Positions 44,412-57,477 of a DNA stretch of 64,000 nucleotides are shown in pieces. Origin of the DNA: Globisporangium splendens (Eukaryota > Oomycota > Peronosporomycetes > Pythiales > Pythiaceae). Location of the stretch: positions 791,126-855,125 of the forward strand of contig VFIW01000014.1 of NCBI GenBank assembly GCA_006386115.1, given 5' to 3'. Within the stretch, counting starts at the first letter, position 1, and the number at the start of each line of letters is the position of its first letter. The translations under genes and the position numbers were made by a program. The notes below the pieces were generated by a model. The model saw only the letters and a list, made by a program, of their open reading frames with translations, was not told the DNA's origin and searched no databases.

Positions 44412-44809
44412 TGTGGCGTGCGCAGTGATGTGTGCCAACCCACAACCAGGCAGCTTCCTCACAACCCAGATGAGCACCCCCTGGATCGCACCGTTGGTGT
44501 GGACCAACGGCTCGAGCGAGTGTACATGTGGCGTGTGCAGTGGTGTGGGCCAACCCACGACCAGGCAGCTGCCACACAACCCAGATAAGCACCCCCTGGA
44601 TCGCACCGTTGGTGTGGACCAACGGCGCGAGCGAGTGAACAACTGGTTGAGAGCAGCGTAGAGATCAGTGTGTGTTGTTTGCATATCTTACGAGCTCTCA
44701 TTCTTGAGAATCTGGTCTCGTGCGTTGAGAATACACGTAGCGAGTACCCGGGAGTTCCAGCTCCCCCATTTGAGTGTTTGACGTCTCGTTCGGTCCGTGA
44801 AACACCACA
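44412..44809 (+). repeat. 3' LTR of the Ty3/gypsy element
   Basis: 398 bp identical to 38882-39279, preceded by the purine-rich TTGGGGAGGCAG and followed by the second copy of GGACC. Confidence 0.93.
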
Positions 44810-46886
44810 GGACCTGCGTTGAGGTTCTGGTGTCCATGGCTAGGTTGGCAGCTGAGTCCGCCATCTTGTTGAAGGCACGATAGTGATGGTACCATCCTCG
44901 GATGTCGATGCAATCCGCGAGTCGTCGACTTGTCTGGTATAAACGTGCCAATCGGTGCTGTCGAGGGGACCGATGCATTCGCTGTTGGGAGGTAATGAGT
45001 GCACTGTCTCCAATCACGTACAACGATTCGAAGTGACTGCGTTGGGCTTCTCGGAGTCCATGTATGAGACCCCAGTGCTCGGCAAAGTTGTTGGTCGTGT
45101 CCTTCCTGCTATACGCCATGCTCGCGGTCCAGATTAAACTGGCTGTGTGCGAGTCCTTGTGGACACGCACGATAATGGATCCAGTCCCTCCTGGTCCTGG
45201 ATTGCCGCGTGATCCACCATCGAAAAACAACAGATAAACATCGCGAGTATCACTTGGAGTCAAGGGGAGGGCGTCAGTTTGGCTGAGAAAGCAGTCGACA
45301 TAGACCTTGAGAACTGCCGCAACTGTGTGACCGTCCGAGTCTCCATCTTGCGCTTCAGCGAGTCGTGTGAGGTTTCGCATTCCTGCCTCTAATCTCGTCA
45401 TCATGATCGCCATCTCAGCAGTCGATTCGATTGGATCCGAATCCATGCGTCGCAGATGCGCACACCAAATGGTCTGTATGAGCGACGCGCTCATATATCG
45501 CCACAGCATGTGTGCGACGGGATAGAGATGATCTTGGAGATGTTCATTGGAGAACTTGTGTCCGATAATGTGTCTCTTGATCGTGGTCCATGCATGCCTT
45601 GGAGTATCTGGTAGATCCAGACTGAAGATCCAGATTGCGGGGTCGTGACCAGGAGTGATTCCGATCTTCGCCCATAGCGCATAAAAGTAGTTCCACACCA
45701 GTTTGGCTTTCGGACACTCCCAGAATAGATGTTGAACAGAAGATTGGACAACTTGGGAGCATTCGGGATTCGAGCAGGATAGATCAGCTTTCTCCTAGTT
45801 CCACATGGAGAGTCGGTTGGCTTTCAGCCGGAGAAGAGTCTGAGCCGTATAAACAGTAATCCCTGGGATGTTGTGTAATTCGCTCCACTGGATTAATTGC
45901 AGTCCTGGCCACAGAGATCCTGCTGTATGGACAGCTTTGTTGACTGCTGCATCTCGAGTATCTTTGCCAATTTGTGTCCTCGTTGCTGCAACTTGTTGCC
46001 GATGGAAAGATCTGGTCGTATTGCATCGTCCGTTGCCACCCCATAGTTGCACGATTCTTGTGAAACGTGGATGTGCATGGAACGACACCTTCTGCCCGTT
46101 CAAGTCTCTTGTTGCCATGACGTCATAGTCCAATGCGGAGTGAACTGCATGCGTAGCTTTGACTAGGGTCGTGTCGACGTGGGTCAGAGTTGCTTCACTG
46201 GTGTGCAGATGCCATTCGTGGTTGTAATGACGTTGCCCGTTGTACAGCCGAAGCACATTTGTTTGCTGTGGTCGATACAGAAGCTGTGGGAAGTTGGATA
46301 CCAACGTAGCACATAACCGCTCGAGCGCTCGAATAGACGGCCGGGAGAATCCGGAGATTCCACATGTTGGGATGAAGTTAAGCACTCCTGGTCTTATCCA
46401 CTCCCATCGAAGTATGTCACCCAGTTGTGCTGTTCCAACTGATAATGATGTGTGAGCAAGCTTGTAAGGGGAGCCGTTGGAATCAAGAAGCCACCCATCT
46501 GCAGTCGAGGTCATGTATGGCAGCCATTCTGCACAGAATGTCCCACGTAGCTTTCGTCCTTCAGCGATGATACCTGGAAGCCTGTCAGACATTTTAGAGC
46601 TGAGGTCGATCTGGAACACATCGCCGTCTTTTTGAGTCTGCAGAATTGTCGACTTGAAGTGCTCGTAACACCAACGTACAATATCATGTTCTCTGGGCGC
46701 TCGCCGAAGGGTTGCTATTACATAACAACCCTTCCACGAGCATTTTGGCATTACATATGCAAAATGTGTAGTTGTCGTCATCTCCCGATACTCTTTGAGC
46801 AAATCCATGTATTCCAGAGAGTACAGGTAGTTTGTTTCTTGTCGTGAACCCGGCACTGAAATCTGCGATATGCAAGTGGACAACAA
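44810..46886 (-). pseudogene. LINE (non-LTR) ORF2 fragment, interrupted
   Basis: A minus-strand frame with one internal stop (45795-45797). Downstream of that stop are a reverse-transcriptase zinc-binding region (CSNPECSQVV...HLFWECPKAKLVW) and a C-terminal RNase H with FDGGSRGNPGPGG, a NNFAEHWGL helix, GDSAL and HHYRAFNKMADSAANLAMD. The upstream 360 residues correspond to the region after the reverse transcriptase; the catalytic RT core is absent, so the copy is 5'-truncated. It continues past the Ty3 element at 38881-38678. It is a dead LINE relic. Confidence 0.75.
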
Positions 46887-47135
46887 ATATTTGGTTTCTC
46901 AACAAGTAAATCTAAAACAATTATTGGACATAATTGTACTGCATTGATCGCAATTAAAAGGATGTTTTTCACAGACATGATTTGACGTGGAATGCAAAAC
47001 AGGCAAGAAGGACACCAGCGCACGTATTGTTCTATAAGAGATACGAAAGAAACTGCACAATTACGTCTCACTTGCCATCATTCGAAAAGACTTCTCATCA
47101 ATACTTGTACATGTCTGCCTGTGGTCGCAACGTTT

Positions 47136-48747
47136 CTAGTAATCGCAGGTCTTCTGCTTCGTCGACGCTGGCTTCGACGCCGCAGGAGTAGCCGCTGGCG
47201 ATGCTGGGGACGTCTTACCTCCGCCAAGCATTGGGGCCGACGTTTGCGCAACACTGCCTGGGGTAGTCGTTGGCGCAGCAGTTGGAGCCTGAGTTGGAGC
47301 CGATGGCGCGGAGGTTGGAGTCGATGGAGCTGACGTTGTTGGCGAAGCAGTCGAAACCACACCCGGAGCAGTAGTTGGAGCAACAGTAGGGGCAGCAGTT
47401 GGTGCAGCAGTAGGAGCAGCAGTTGGAGCCGCAGTCGGAGCCGCAGTGGAGCAGCAGTAGGGCAGCAGCCGCAGTTGGAGCAGCCGTCACGCCAGACTTG
47501 AAAGTCGGCCACGACGCATACAACTCCACACCGCACGCGCCTTCCGAATCAGCACTGTAGCGGCGCTGGATGCGAACGTACCCAGCCTCACCCCACTGAG
47601 TGCCCCACTGGTTCTTCACGCGCCAGTATGGCATGCCATTCTCCTCACCGAATCCGACGGCAAGACCCGAGTGCGCACCAGTCTTGTCACAGTTCTCACC
47701 CGTCAAGATGCCACCGCTGTAGAACTGGAAAGCACGGGATCCACTGTAGAGGAACACAGACACCGGACGAGAACGAACAATGTCCTCTTGAGCGCTTGGA
47801 TCCTTTCGAAGCGACTGGAAACCCGTCACCCCGATGTCGACTTCAGTACATGATGACATTCTGCAAGCTGGCACGTTGCCATCCGCAGACGCAAATGGGT
47901 ACGTGTTCAAAGTACACATCTTGCCAGCGCGGGAGTTCGCGATCCAGTCCATGGTGTACGAGGCGTACCCGCCTCCACAACCTTGACTCTGACCCGAGTT
48001 GTCACAACTGATCAATTCTTGGTCAGCGAGGCTCGGGAGACTGGCACCGCCAGTCTCGACACACACACCAGACTCCATGGCTGCCGTGGCCGAGAACGCC
48101 CAGCACGCACCGCACTCAGACTGGTCCCTGACAGCTGTGACGCAACCTTTCTGCTGCCAGTCGACAGTCTCGCCAGAGGCAGCAGCACTAGTCTTTGGAC
48201 CTGCATCCGTGCTTCCGCTTGTGCTGTTAGCAATAGCGACGGTTATGGGACCGCCATCCGTGCTGCTAATTCCCTCCGTCGACCTAGTCATTGGAACGGT
48301 GCTGTTCGACGACATCTCGAGGTCTGGGTTCGCGTTGTTGCGGTTGACGTACGCCAGGAACTCGTCGTGCGTCATGAGCGCGAACGGCGTGTTGACCGAG
48401 AACTTGGCATACGGGTGCAGCTTCTGGAGCTCCTGGATATCCGCCAACGCCTGGTCGAAGCGCTTCTGCTCTTCGGAGAGGATCTCATCATCTTCATCAA
48501 CGCTGGTCGTTGCGTTCGCCTTGACAGTCCCCATGGAGAACTCGCCAGAGCCAACGCTGCTGCTACCGCTACCACTGCTGCTGCTGGCGAGACCCGCGGA
48601 CGGGACAAAGTTCTTCTTGCACGCTTCGGTGTAGTACGTGGACTGCTTCCACTCGGTGAGCGACGTGTAGCTCTGCGCATCAACAGCAGCGACGAACGCC
48701 GTGGACGCGGCGATGAGACCGAGGCACACACTGGACACGGACACCAT
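47136..48747 (-). CDS. secreted papain-like protease paralogue, short tail
   Basis: Signal peptide (MVSVSSVCLGLIAASTAFVAAVDA), propeptide with an acidic insert (SVDEDDEILSEEQKRF), and the same C1A domain as the neighbouring paralogue, with Cys, His and Asn all present. The domain is followed by an AAPT/TSAP-rich tail and ends KPASTKQKTCDY with no PAN modules. The frame changes within the repeat tract (units of 11 and 17 bp near 47445-47472), so start and stop at 47136 are 1 nt out of register. Without correction the protease frame ends at 47215 in Cys-rich nonsense. Nucleotides 47467-48221 look identical to 36228-36982 of the other paralogue. Confidence 0.7.
47273..47483 (-). repeat. AAPT-type tandem repeat of the second protease
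   Basis: Degenerate 12-bp units like those in the first paralogue, with two irregular-length units close to the protease domain that break the frame. Confidence 0.6.
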
Positions 48748-51700
48748 GATTGACGAGAAAGTAAGGAAGAACTGGGGGTAGACTGCGACCTTGGAGGCGT
48801 GCGGGAAGCTCACTGGTGCTCCAAGCGAAGAGAATTCGAATATGACGGCGACTGGAGCTCCTCACTTGTCCGCTTTCACCTCTAGCGAGTAAGCATTCGG
48901 TGCGCCGCAAACGGAACGAGCGACGCATCGCGCCTGTGTTGCAAGAGAGAGAGAGAGAGATGATGATGGAGAGGAGCGGAGCGGAGATGGAAAGATGCGC
49001 AAATGGACAACGGCGACCAGCCTTGAACGCTCGATAAGGAAACAACTGGGGGTGGCTTCGTGGTGACAGATCGCGGTGATGAAGTAGATACTTTTGGAGT
49101 TGGGCTTTTCATAAGTGAGATGCTGGTCATCTTCCCTCTTTAAAGGGCGTAATGCATCAATTAATTGTCTATTGTATGAACAATATATGTCAACAAGAAT
49201 TTATGAAAACCCTATATAAAGACGGTAAGTGATTCTGATACTTTCCGTGTCACCAGATGGAGGCCAACCGCGGTCATCGTCGTCGAGTCAGATGGACGGT
49301 CTCTTGCATGACAGGGTGGAACGAGGACATTGTTAACTGCTCTGGATAGTCACATTCGCATCGGGTATATCCTTGCATACTTCATAGTTGTTGTCTTGTA
49401 GCGAGGCAATTCAATCGTGATGCAGTTGACTACAATATCTAATATTATCGCCGCAATCGTTCGAATCGTGCGTTGCCCTCGCCTCACAATGGCAAACTGT
49501 GCACTGTCGTGAAGTTTACGAGACCGCTCTTTGGAGAATGTAAAAACCATCTCAGCAGCTGGTGGATACCGTGTGTGGGTGCAGCTTCAACACTTTTGTT
49601 GCGCATTTCACACAGCAGCACGCCTGCTTGTCGTGGTAGCGCTTCAAGTGTACGGTCCGTTACAGCCAACTTTCCTCCAACACCATATTCGGTGGGGCTA
49701 TTGGAGAAATGGTGCTCACACTGAGATGCCCGCGAAATGTAAAGGCCCGCCTCACATCTGAATGGCGTTTTAGTCTGTTAGTCACTCGTGCCGACACTGG
49801 ACACGCTTCATGGAGTTGCATTAATAGTCGGTTGTCTGGGTTGGCGCACTTTTCTACGTTGCAGTTATTTAATTCTCTCTCAACAATGCAAGCATGTATG
49901 CAGACGGCAGGTTGTTGCCATGTGGAATCGGTCCATGTGGTCAAAAGGCAGCCGCTGAGCTGGGCAACATGCATGCGCCGTGGTCGTGAGAAACATTACA
50001 GTGGCGATCACGGCGTTAGCAACAGCTGGCACAGAGCAAACAGATCCGCACTCTTGTCAAGATGCGGCCGGGTGCTCCCACTCGTAGGGAAGGTTGTTGT
50101 CGACTGGACCACGAACTGAACTCAGTGGCAGTCAATATTGTACCTTGATGCAACGGTGTAGCAGCAGTGCGCGGTGGAAAGTTAAAAATATGCAATATTG
50201 CTTCCATATTGGCAGCTTCGTTGATGTGGACAGTGATTCAGAACAGCAAATAGTTGAGGGCGGACTGGGGCATGCCGAGGTTTCTGGCTGTCGGCTGAGG
50301 GAGAATGCAACTTCAACATGAAAATCCACAGATACCTCGATGATCCCCGTGGAAACAACCACTGGTAAATATTTCGCTCTTGCTGGAAGTCGGAAGGTTG
50401 AAAGCGCATTCGTTGCCTACAGCACCGACAACCTACACCACCAATTATACTGTAAGCTCCCTAGTGTCATTACCTTACCGCACGATTAAAGCTGAGCTGC
50501 TCCTGAGGTCGTGGATATTGTCGATTGACTATATCCGGGTGTCAAAACACCCGAGCAGCTCTGGGCCGTTTGCGCCTCGACATGGGTCTTCTTCGATAAA
50601 TCGGTAACCTTTTTTGCAGCTCATACATGTGGATCCGGTCTCATTTGGGTCCCGAGAGAGCTTTGGAGTTGGTCTCCGATTGGTCTCTGCGATGATGCAA
50701 ATAGAGTGTATGAACATCAAGCATGCAAACGAAGCACCGTTCGGCTTGGCAACGAAGGAAGCGAACTGCAGAAAATGGAGACTACAGTAACAGCCGCGAA
50801 GAAGATTCTGAAAGGCTCACACTCCTCCCACCCACCCCCAGATCCAAAGGCAGCTCGCTCCGTAATTCGCTGTTTTGTTTTGGCTGATGGGCTTCTTCCG
50901 AGTTGCAGTAAAGCCGTTTGCTTCCACCATGACCACGTGTATCAACTGTCTCGAGCGTATCCTCCGGGCTAGTACGTCCTCGATTACCCGCTCATGCTCT
51001 CCCATCGCAAACCAAGTAGCAGCAGCAGTATACGATCTAGCATTACACCCAGCGATGGTCTCCACAATAGTGATACCGAGTGTGAAATTGGCCAAGTGAT
51101 CAGAAAGCAGGGAAGAACAAAGCTTTCACATGAACAGTCGAAAAGTATCTGCCATGTATTCAGTCAATGCACACTGTACGACCGAGAGACTTTGGCATGA
51201 AGGAAGGCTTTACATGTTGTCACCATCAAATCAAACCGCATGCTTCGTGTAGATCCATGTGAGCCTTGAGCTTCGTATTGTGATTGCAATTGCAACAGCT
51301 GTCGTGATGCAACGAAGGAAAGAGCACACGCATACTGCCACAGAATGCGCAGACACCCGTCACGCGAGTTCGCATGCATGGCTCGAGACTACGTTGTGCT
51401 CAACCTCCTTTGCGCTGATCTCACATTTGATGAGCAGCACATCCACTTGTAGAAGGAGCAGTGCCAAGTATTGTGCTTAAACAGCAAGACATACACAACC
51501 CAGAAGAAGAGACAAGCGTGTCTGGTGGTATCGTCAGCGCATTTGACATGGGATGATAACCAGCCAACTTCAAGAATGAGAAAAAGCAACAGCAGACATG
51601 TCTTGCATAAGCAGCTACAAAATGTACCGCGGTTTCCGATTCTCTTTCTCTCTCATGTCTCTATGGAACCTCAGAATGGTTCATCAGGGCACGAGGCGCC

Positions 51701-53300
51701 AGTCGGCACACATACCCTTTTATGTTGTAGTGTAGTGCAGTAGTGAGCGGTGCACTTGACTCACATCCAAACGACAGTGCGTGAGGAAAGCATGCGCATT
51801 CGTCAAGCTCGCGGTCTCGCGCGACGGACTGCGCCATAGCTTCAACGGATCAGCGTATCAAGTTCTACGACGTGCTAGGCTTCAGCATGATCGTCGTCAT
51901 GCTCAAGGTCATGTTCACGCCGAGCGAGCGCTGCTGATGCACGCGAAGGCTGGCGCCAGCGTCGCGAAGATCGTCGTCGCCGACCAGAACGAGCCGCCCT
52001 TGCGTATCTGCAATGCAGAAGACACGCACCCAGACCTACTATATGCGATCGAGAGAAGTGCACACGGCGCCCGTAATGGTGCTGGGCTACAATGCAGCCA
52101 TTAACTGCGTCATCAGTGGCGATCTCCGTGGTCACTCGGAGTATTGGAGCGCCGAGACGTACAAGTTTCCGATGAGCTCAGCACTTACGCCAGGGACTGC
52201 AAGCGTCGAGTACAAATTCAAAAGTGAGACCGATCTGTGCGAGCTCGCAAAGTGCAAGACGTACGCGACGTCGATCGATATGTGTGCATTTGCTGTTGCT
52301 CGGATTCATTTGTCTCAGCCCCTTGATCTGGCACCTCAGACTGTTGGTCTGGTCTTGCGATTTGATCTCACAATTGGTGGGACCAAAAGCAAGACCGGAT
52401 CCACATATGAGCTGCTAAAAAGTCTCCCGATAAATCCTCCAAGATGATGATTCAACTCGATAATCCGTTGCTTCGGTGCGCTGTGAATCCTTCGTTCGTT
52501 GACGGGCATTGGCCAAGACCGAGTACAGACCGGCAAGCATACAGAGACTACTTGGTCTCTCTACATGGGGAGGCTTTGGTGTGCAAGCAACTCTCGAGCC
52601 CAAAGTCTGTTCAATGCGAATCCGTTTGTGCAATGGAGACTCGAGGTCTTTGAGTCTTCCGAAACGATTGATTTCGAGTGTGTCATTCAAGTTATTCTGG
52701 CAATGTGGTTTGCTGTGGATCGAGATGCTAGCTACCGCATGTGCTGTTCACTGAACAGCATTCAGTGCAACCACTGTTTCTCTACATCTCTCTAACTTGA
52801 GTCGTAACGTTGGGGTAATATTTTGACAACGTGGCTGCATTTAAAGTATGCAGCATTCCTCCAAGTTCAAGTCAGTCGACCACATGCATTGCCATTGCCA
52901 TTTCAGTACTCGCTGAGGTTCTCTGAGCTAGGGGTCGCCAACGTTTGTCATCGATAGTGAGGGCGAACTGACCGGTTCCACTGGCGCAAGCGCTGCTATC
53001 GGACTAGAGCGCTCATCGCGCGATAACGCCGATGCGAAGCTTCACAGTCAATGAACTCTGCGTGCGCAGCGTTATGAAGCGGCGATCTGCATTTAGCAGA
53101 TTGGTGTAGCTTTCCAACGCAAAACGACAATGCGACACTTTCTACACCGTACGAAAAACAACACTCGAAGGCAACGCAGAGCAGGATTTTCATCATGTAT
53201 ATTTGTTTCATAGTGAAAGAAAGAGGAATGCGTGTCCAGGACACTTGGTTACTGTTTGTGCTTCACATTCGCGTGCGCATAGCAATCATGTCGTCGTAAT
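48748..53300. other. 4.5-kb gene-poor region
   Basis: No gene supported. It holds a GA microsatellite (about 48945-48960) and a TATATAAAG box (about 49212-49220). Some minus-strand protein-like stretches (around 49484-49710, 50529-50720 and 50817-51095) are broken by stops. A plus-strand region at about 51840-52440 contains a glyoxalase-like start (IKFYDVLGFSM) that falls apart after one frameshift. It is probably a graveyard of elements and a dead gene. Confidence 0.45.
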
Positions 53301-55184
53301 CTATTGGTCCTTCTTGCTCTCCGCGTCTTCCTCTTCCTCGTCTTCGCTATCACTCGAATCCGCAGCGTTCATGACCTGTTCGAAGAGCGTCGGCTCGTTA
53401 TCTAATTCCAAATCTTCTGGGTGGGGCTGGTACACTGGGAGCAGCGACGCTGGCGTCACCGTGAACTGCAAGAAAGGCAAACAAGAGATAAAACATTTAG
53501 CAACATGCACATATTCGCGAATAAGCGCAGCACAATATAAACAACAGGCAACATCACATACCTTAGCAAGAGCGCGCAAGTCCAAGCCAATGTACGAGTC
53601 CGACTTGACGAAGATCTCCAGCTGGTACGTGCCAGCCTTTGGAGGCGCCTGTAACTGCAACTTCAGCTCGGCCGTGCGTTCCTGCGATGTGATCTTTCCA
53701 AATGCGTGCAAGTGGTTGTTCTTCGTGTCGCCCACGATACAGAACCAGCGCTCGATCTTTGGATATGGGAAGTGCGGCGCGTACACCAAGTCACACGTGT
53801 CGCCTTCCTTGACGTTCTTGCGCGTCATGCTGATCGTGACCGTCATGATGTCGCCCTCGGCGATTTCTTCTTCGTCGTCAACCGCGATCGTGATGTTGAG
53901 CTCCACATTTGGCATCATTTCCAGCACCTTGTTGACTTCGGCCTTCTGTTCGTCGTTCAAGTCGTTCAAGCCCTTGCGATCCTTCGGGTCCATGTCGACG
54001 TACTGGTGCATGCTGCGCACAGCGTTCTTGCCCGTGAGGATGTGGCGCACTTCGTTCTCCGTGAAGTGCGGCAATTGCATGAATGGCGCGTCCTTGAAGA
54101 ACAACGCCTGCGTGAGGAACTGCTCCATTTCAATCAAGTTCAACGTCGTTTGCAACCACGACTTGCCGACCGAGATCTCGAGCATGCCGTCCACCAATTG
54201 GATCGCCTTCTTCAGCATCACGTGCAAGTCACCCGTCAGCGCCGGGCTCAACTTTTCACGCAAGAAGTGCGCGTGGATGAGGATGTTCGCCTTGGCAATC
54301 GATGGGTGGTTGTATCTTGGCTTCGAGATCAAATCCTGCTGCTTGAACTTGCGGAAGAGCGCACCCAATTCCGCTTCGTCCGACGCGCGCTTTGGGATCT
54401 CACGGAATTCCGCCGAACCTGCGAGCACTTCTGGCAGCATGCGTGGGTGCGCGTGCTCCGACATCGCAAAGTTGTAGAATCCGTACGTGTCGTACATGAT
54501 CATGCTGTCGCCGTACTTCTTCGAGTGCGAGTACCAGAGCGCCACGCACGATGGGATCGCGACGACCAAGATGATCAAGTACAAGAACAGCACAATGTTG
54601 TGGTTCGCAGGGTCCAACAAGAACGTCGGTAGACCAATGGACAATTGCAACGCCTGGCGACCATCCGGGTTGCCAAACTTCTCGTAGTTGGACTTGGCGA
54701 CTTCGTCCGTCAGTGCCTCGTACGCCTTGGCAACGAGCATAAACTTCTGTTCAGCGACGGCATCGCCAATGTTCTTGTCCGGGTGGTAGATCAGACTCAT
54801 CTTGCGGTAGGCGCGCTTGATCTCGCGCTCCGAGGCGCCAGCAGCGATGCCCAAGATCGCAAACGGGTCAAACGACTTGATCTCCGAGTCGTCCTTGAGC
54901 AAGATCGCCATCTGGTACAATCCGTACCAAAGACCCGCGAGCACGACGAGGTTGAGCACGAAGAGCGGCGAGAACACGTTCGAGAACTTGGTCTTCTCGG
55001 CCTGCAGCTGCTTCATCTTGCGCAGCTCGCGGTCGCAGCGGATGTTCTGGCGGTCGATGAGGCGGTCCTTGAGGAACACGCCGTACACGATGCGGCGCAG
55101 CGACAGGTACGTAGCCGGCACCACATAGAGCACGCCCAGCGAGATGGAAAAGTAGTAGAACGCCGAGTTGTCGTACTCCAACAT
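53301..55184 (-). CDS. SEC63: SEC63 ER translocon J-protein
   Basis: Exons 55184-53562 and 53465-53301, 595 residues after removing a 96-bp intron (GTATGT...TTGCAG). Sec63 recruits BiP to the Sec61/62/63 channel for post-translational import into the ER. Two N-terminal transmembrane segments, a lumenal J domain (about residues 105-170, FDPFAILGIAAGASEREIKR and HPD in IYHPDKN), a third transmembrane segment (IVLFLYLIILVVAIPSCVALWY), the Brl/Sec63 domain, and an acidic C-terminus (DSSDSEDEEEEDAE) that contacts Sec62. The intron is a multiple of three and free of stops, so intron retention would insert 32 residues without breaking the frame. Confidence 0.95.
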   Translation of the reverse strand: MLEYDNSAFYYFSISLGVLYVVPATYLSLRRIVYGVFLKDRLIDRQNIRCDRELRKMKQLQAEKTKFSNVFSPLFVLNLVVLAGLWYGLYQMAILLKDDSEIKSFDPFAILGIAAGASEREIKRAYRKMSLIYHPDKNIGDAVAEQKFMLVAKAYEALTDEVAKSNYEKFGNPDGRQALQLSIGLPTFLLDPANHNIVLFLYLIILVVAIPSCVALWYSHSKKYGDSMIMYDTYGFYNFAMSEHAHPRMLPEVLAGSAEFREIPKRASDEAELGALFRKFKQQDLISKPRYNHPSIAKANILIHAHFLREKLSPALTGDLHVMLKKAIQLVDGMLEISVGKSWLQTTLNLIEMEQFLTQALFFKDAPFMQLPHFTENEVRHILTGKNAVRSMHQYVDMDPKDRKGLNDLNDEQKAEVNKVLEMMPNVELNITIAVDDEEEIAEGDIMTVTISMTRKNVKEGDTCDLVYAPHFPYPKIERWFCIVGDTKNNHLHAFGKITSQERTAELKLQLQAPPKAGTYQLEIFVKSDSYIGLDLRALAKVCDVACCLYCAALIREYVHVAKCFISCLPFLQFTVTPASLLPVYQPHPEDLELDNEPTLFEQVMNAADSSDSEDEEEEDAESKKDQ

Positions 55185-55951
55185 GGCGGCGACAGAAAAT
55201 ACTCAGTCAGAGGTGTCGGGCGGTTGCTTTGGGCTTCTTCCTTGCTTTGCCGCGCGCGTTGCTCCGATTTTGAAGAGTGCGGAAGGCGAGAGCTACAGCC
55301 GCCTGCCGTCGAGACAGCAAGCCACGTGGAGGCAGGCACTCTCACAAGAAAAACCTCAATGCCCTTAAGTAGCAACATGGTAGAAAGGGAGAGAGGCGAG
55401 AGTTGCAGGATGAGGGGAGTCGAAACAGGAGTCGATGTTTTTGGCTTTGCAGCAGCAGAACCAGATGGGACAAGGAGAGACAATTGCAATAGCTCGCAGT
55501 GTCAGTGGTAATAGCGACTATGCGCATGTGCACATGTGCGCTAGTGTGGCGTTCTGTCTGTGGATGCCGTGTGTGTAGTGATGCATGCACGTTGTGGTGA
55601 CGCTTCCGGGCATGGTTGGAACAGCACGCGATCCGGGACGAAACGCCATCCAGCAATCGGCGAGTACAGATCAAACGGGTGCAACTCCCTCTTTACACTT
55701 GCTATGGGTATGTGTTCTCTTCACATTCTCCACTTGATCAACCTCTGTATTATGTACCTTTTTATACTGCATTGGATGGTGTGGAGACACCATTATTTCA
55801 TTATACCAGGTAGAAATATCGTACTTTTCAATGCGCATCACAGTACGCTATTTAGAAACGCGATATAGAAACAGCGTCGCTTTGCTTTCCCTTGCCTTTT
55901 GCTTCGACCAAGTAGCCACCAACAGCTGCAAGCAAGCAATATTGGAGCAGC
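55185..55951. other. divergent promoter region
   Basis: 767 bp between SEC63 and the ZNF207-like gene. No gene or clear initiator motif identified. Confidence 0.5.
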
Positions 55952-57280
<1,329 letters not shown>

Positions 57281-57477
57281 GTAGGGCCATTTGAGAACCA
57301 ACCTGAGCAATGGTGTGTTTGATCAAAAGTAAAGAGTTCTTGCTTCCTGGCTTTTGCATGTGTGTCTGTCTGCTTTCGGTGGATTACATATCCGTGTGCG
57401 TTGCGTTTATTCATTTCATTTGTGTGTAGGGTGATTGCTGGTGTGGAGTTGCTGGCTCGCTAGACGCGGAGGCTGGT

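Larger units (their letters stand above)
38877..44814 (+). mobile_element. complete Ty3/gypsy chromodomain LTR retrotransposon
   Basis: An element of 5,928 bp (38882-44809) flanked by the 5-bp direct repeat GGACC (38877-38881 and 44810-44814). The two 398-bp LTRs are identical as read and have TGTGG/CCACA ends. One 1,689-codon gag-pol ORF fills the interior. A purine-rich stretch (TTGGGGAGGCAG) precedes the 3' LTR. Identical LTRs, intact ORF and perfect target duplication together indicate a very recent insertion. It sits inside a LINE relic between two protease paralogues. Confidence 0.93.

Noticed and set aside
51781..52447. Glyoxalase/VOC-domain gene
   Set aside because: Only one short motif-like stretch; the rest needs several frame changes and gives no metal ligands. 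Kept as a trace only.
53706..55511. Two plus-strand frames of about 300 codons
   Set aside because: Antisense to SEC63, which is unequivocal on the minus strand.
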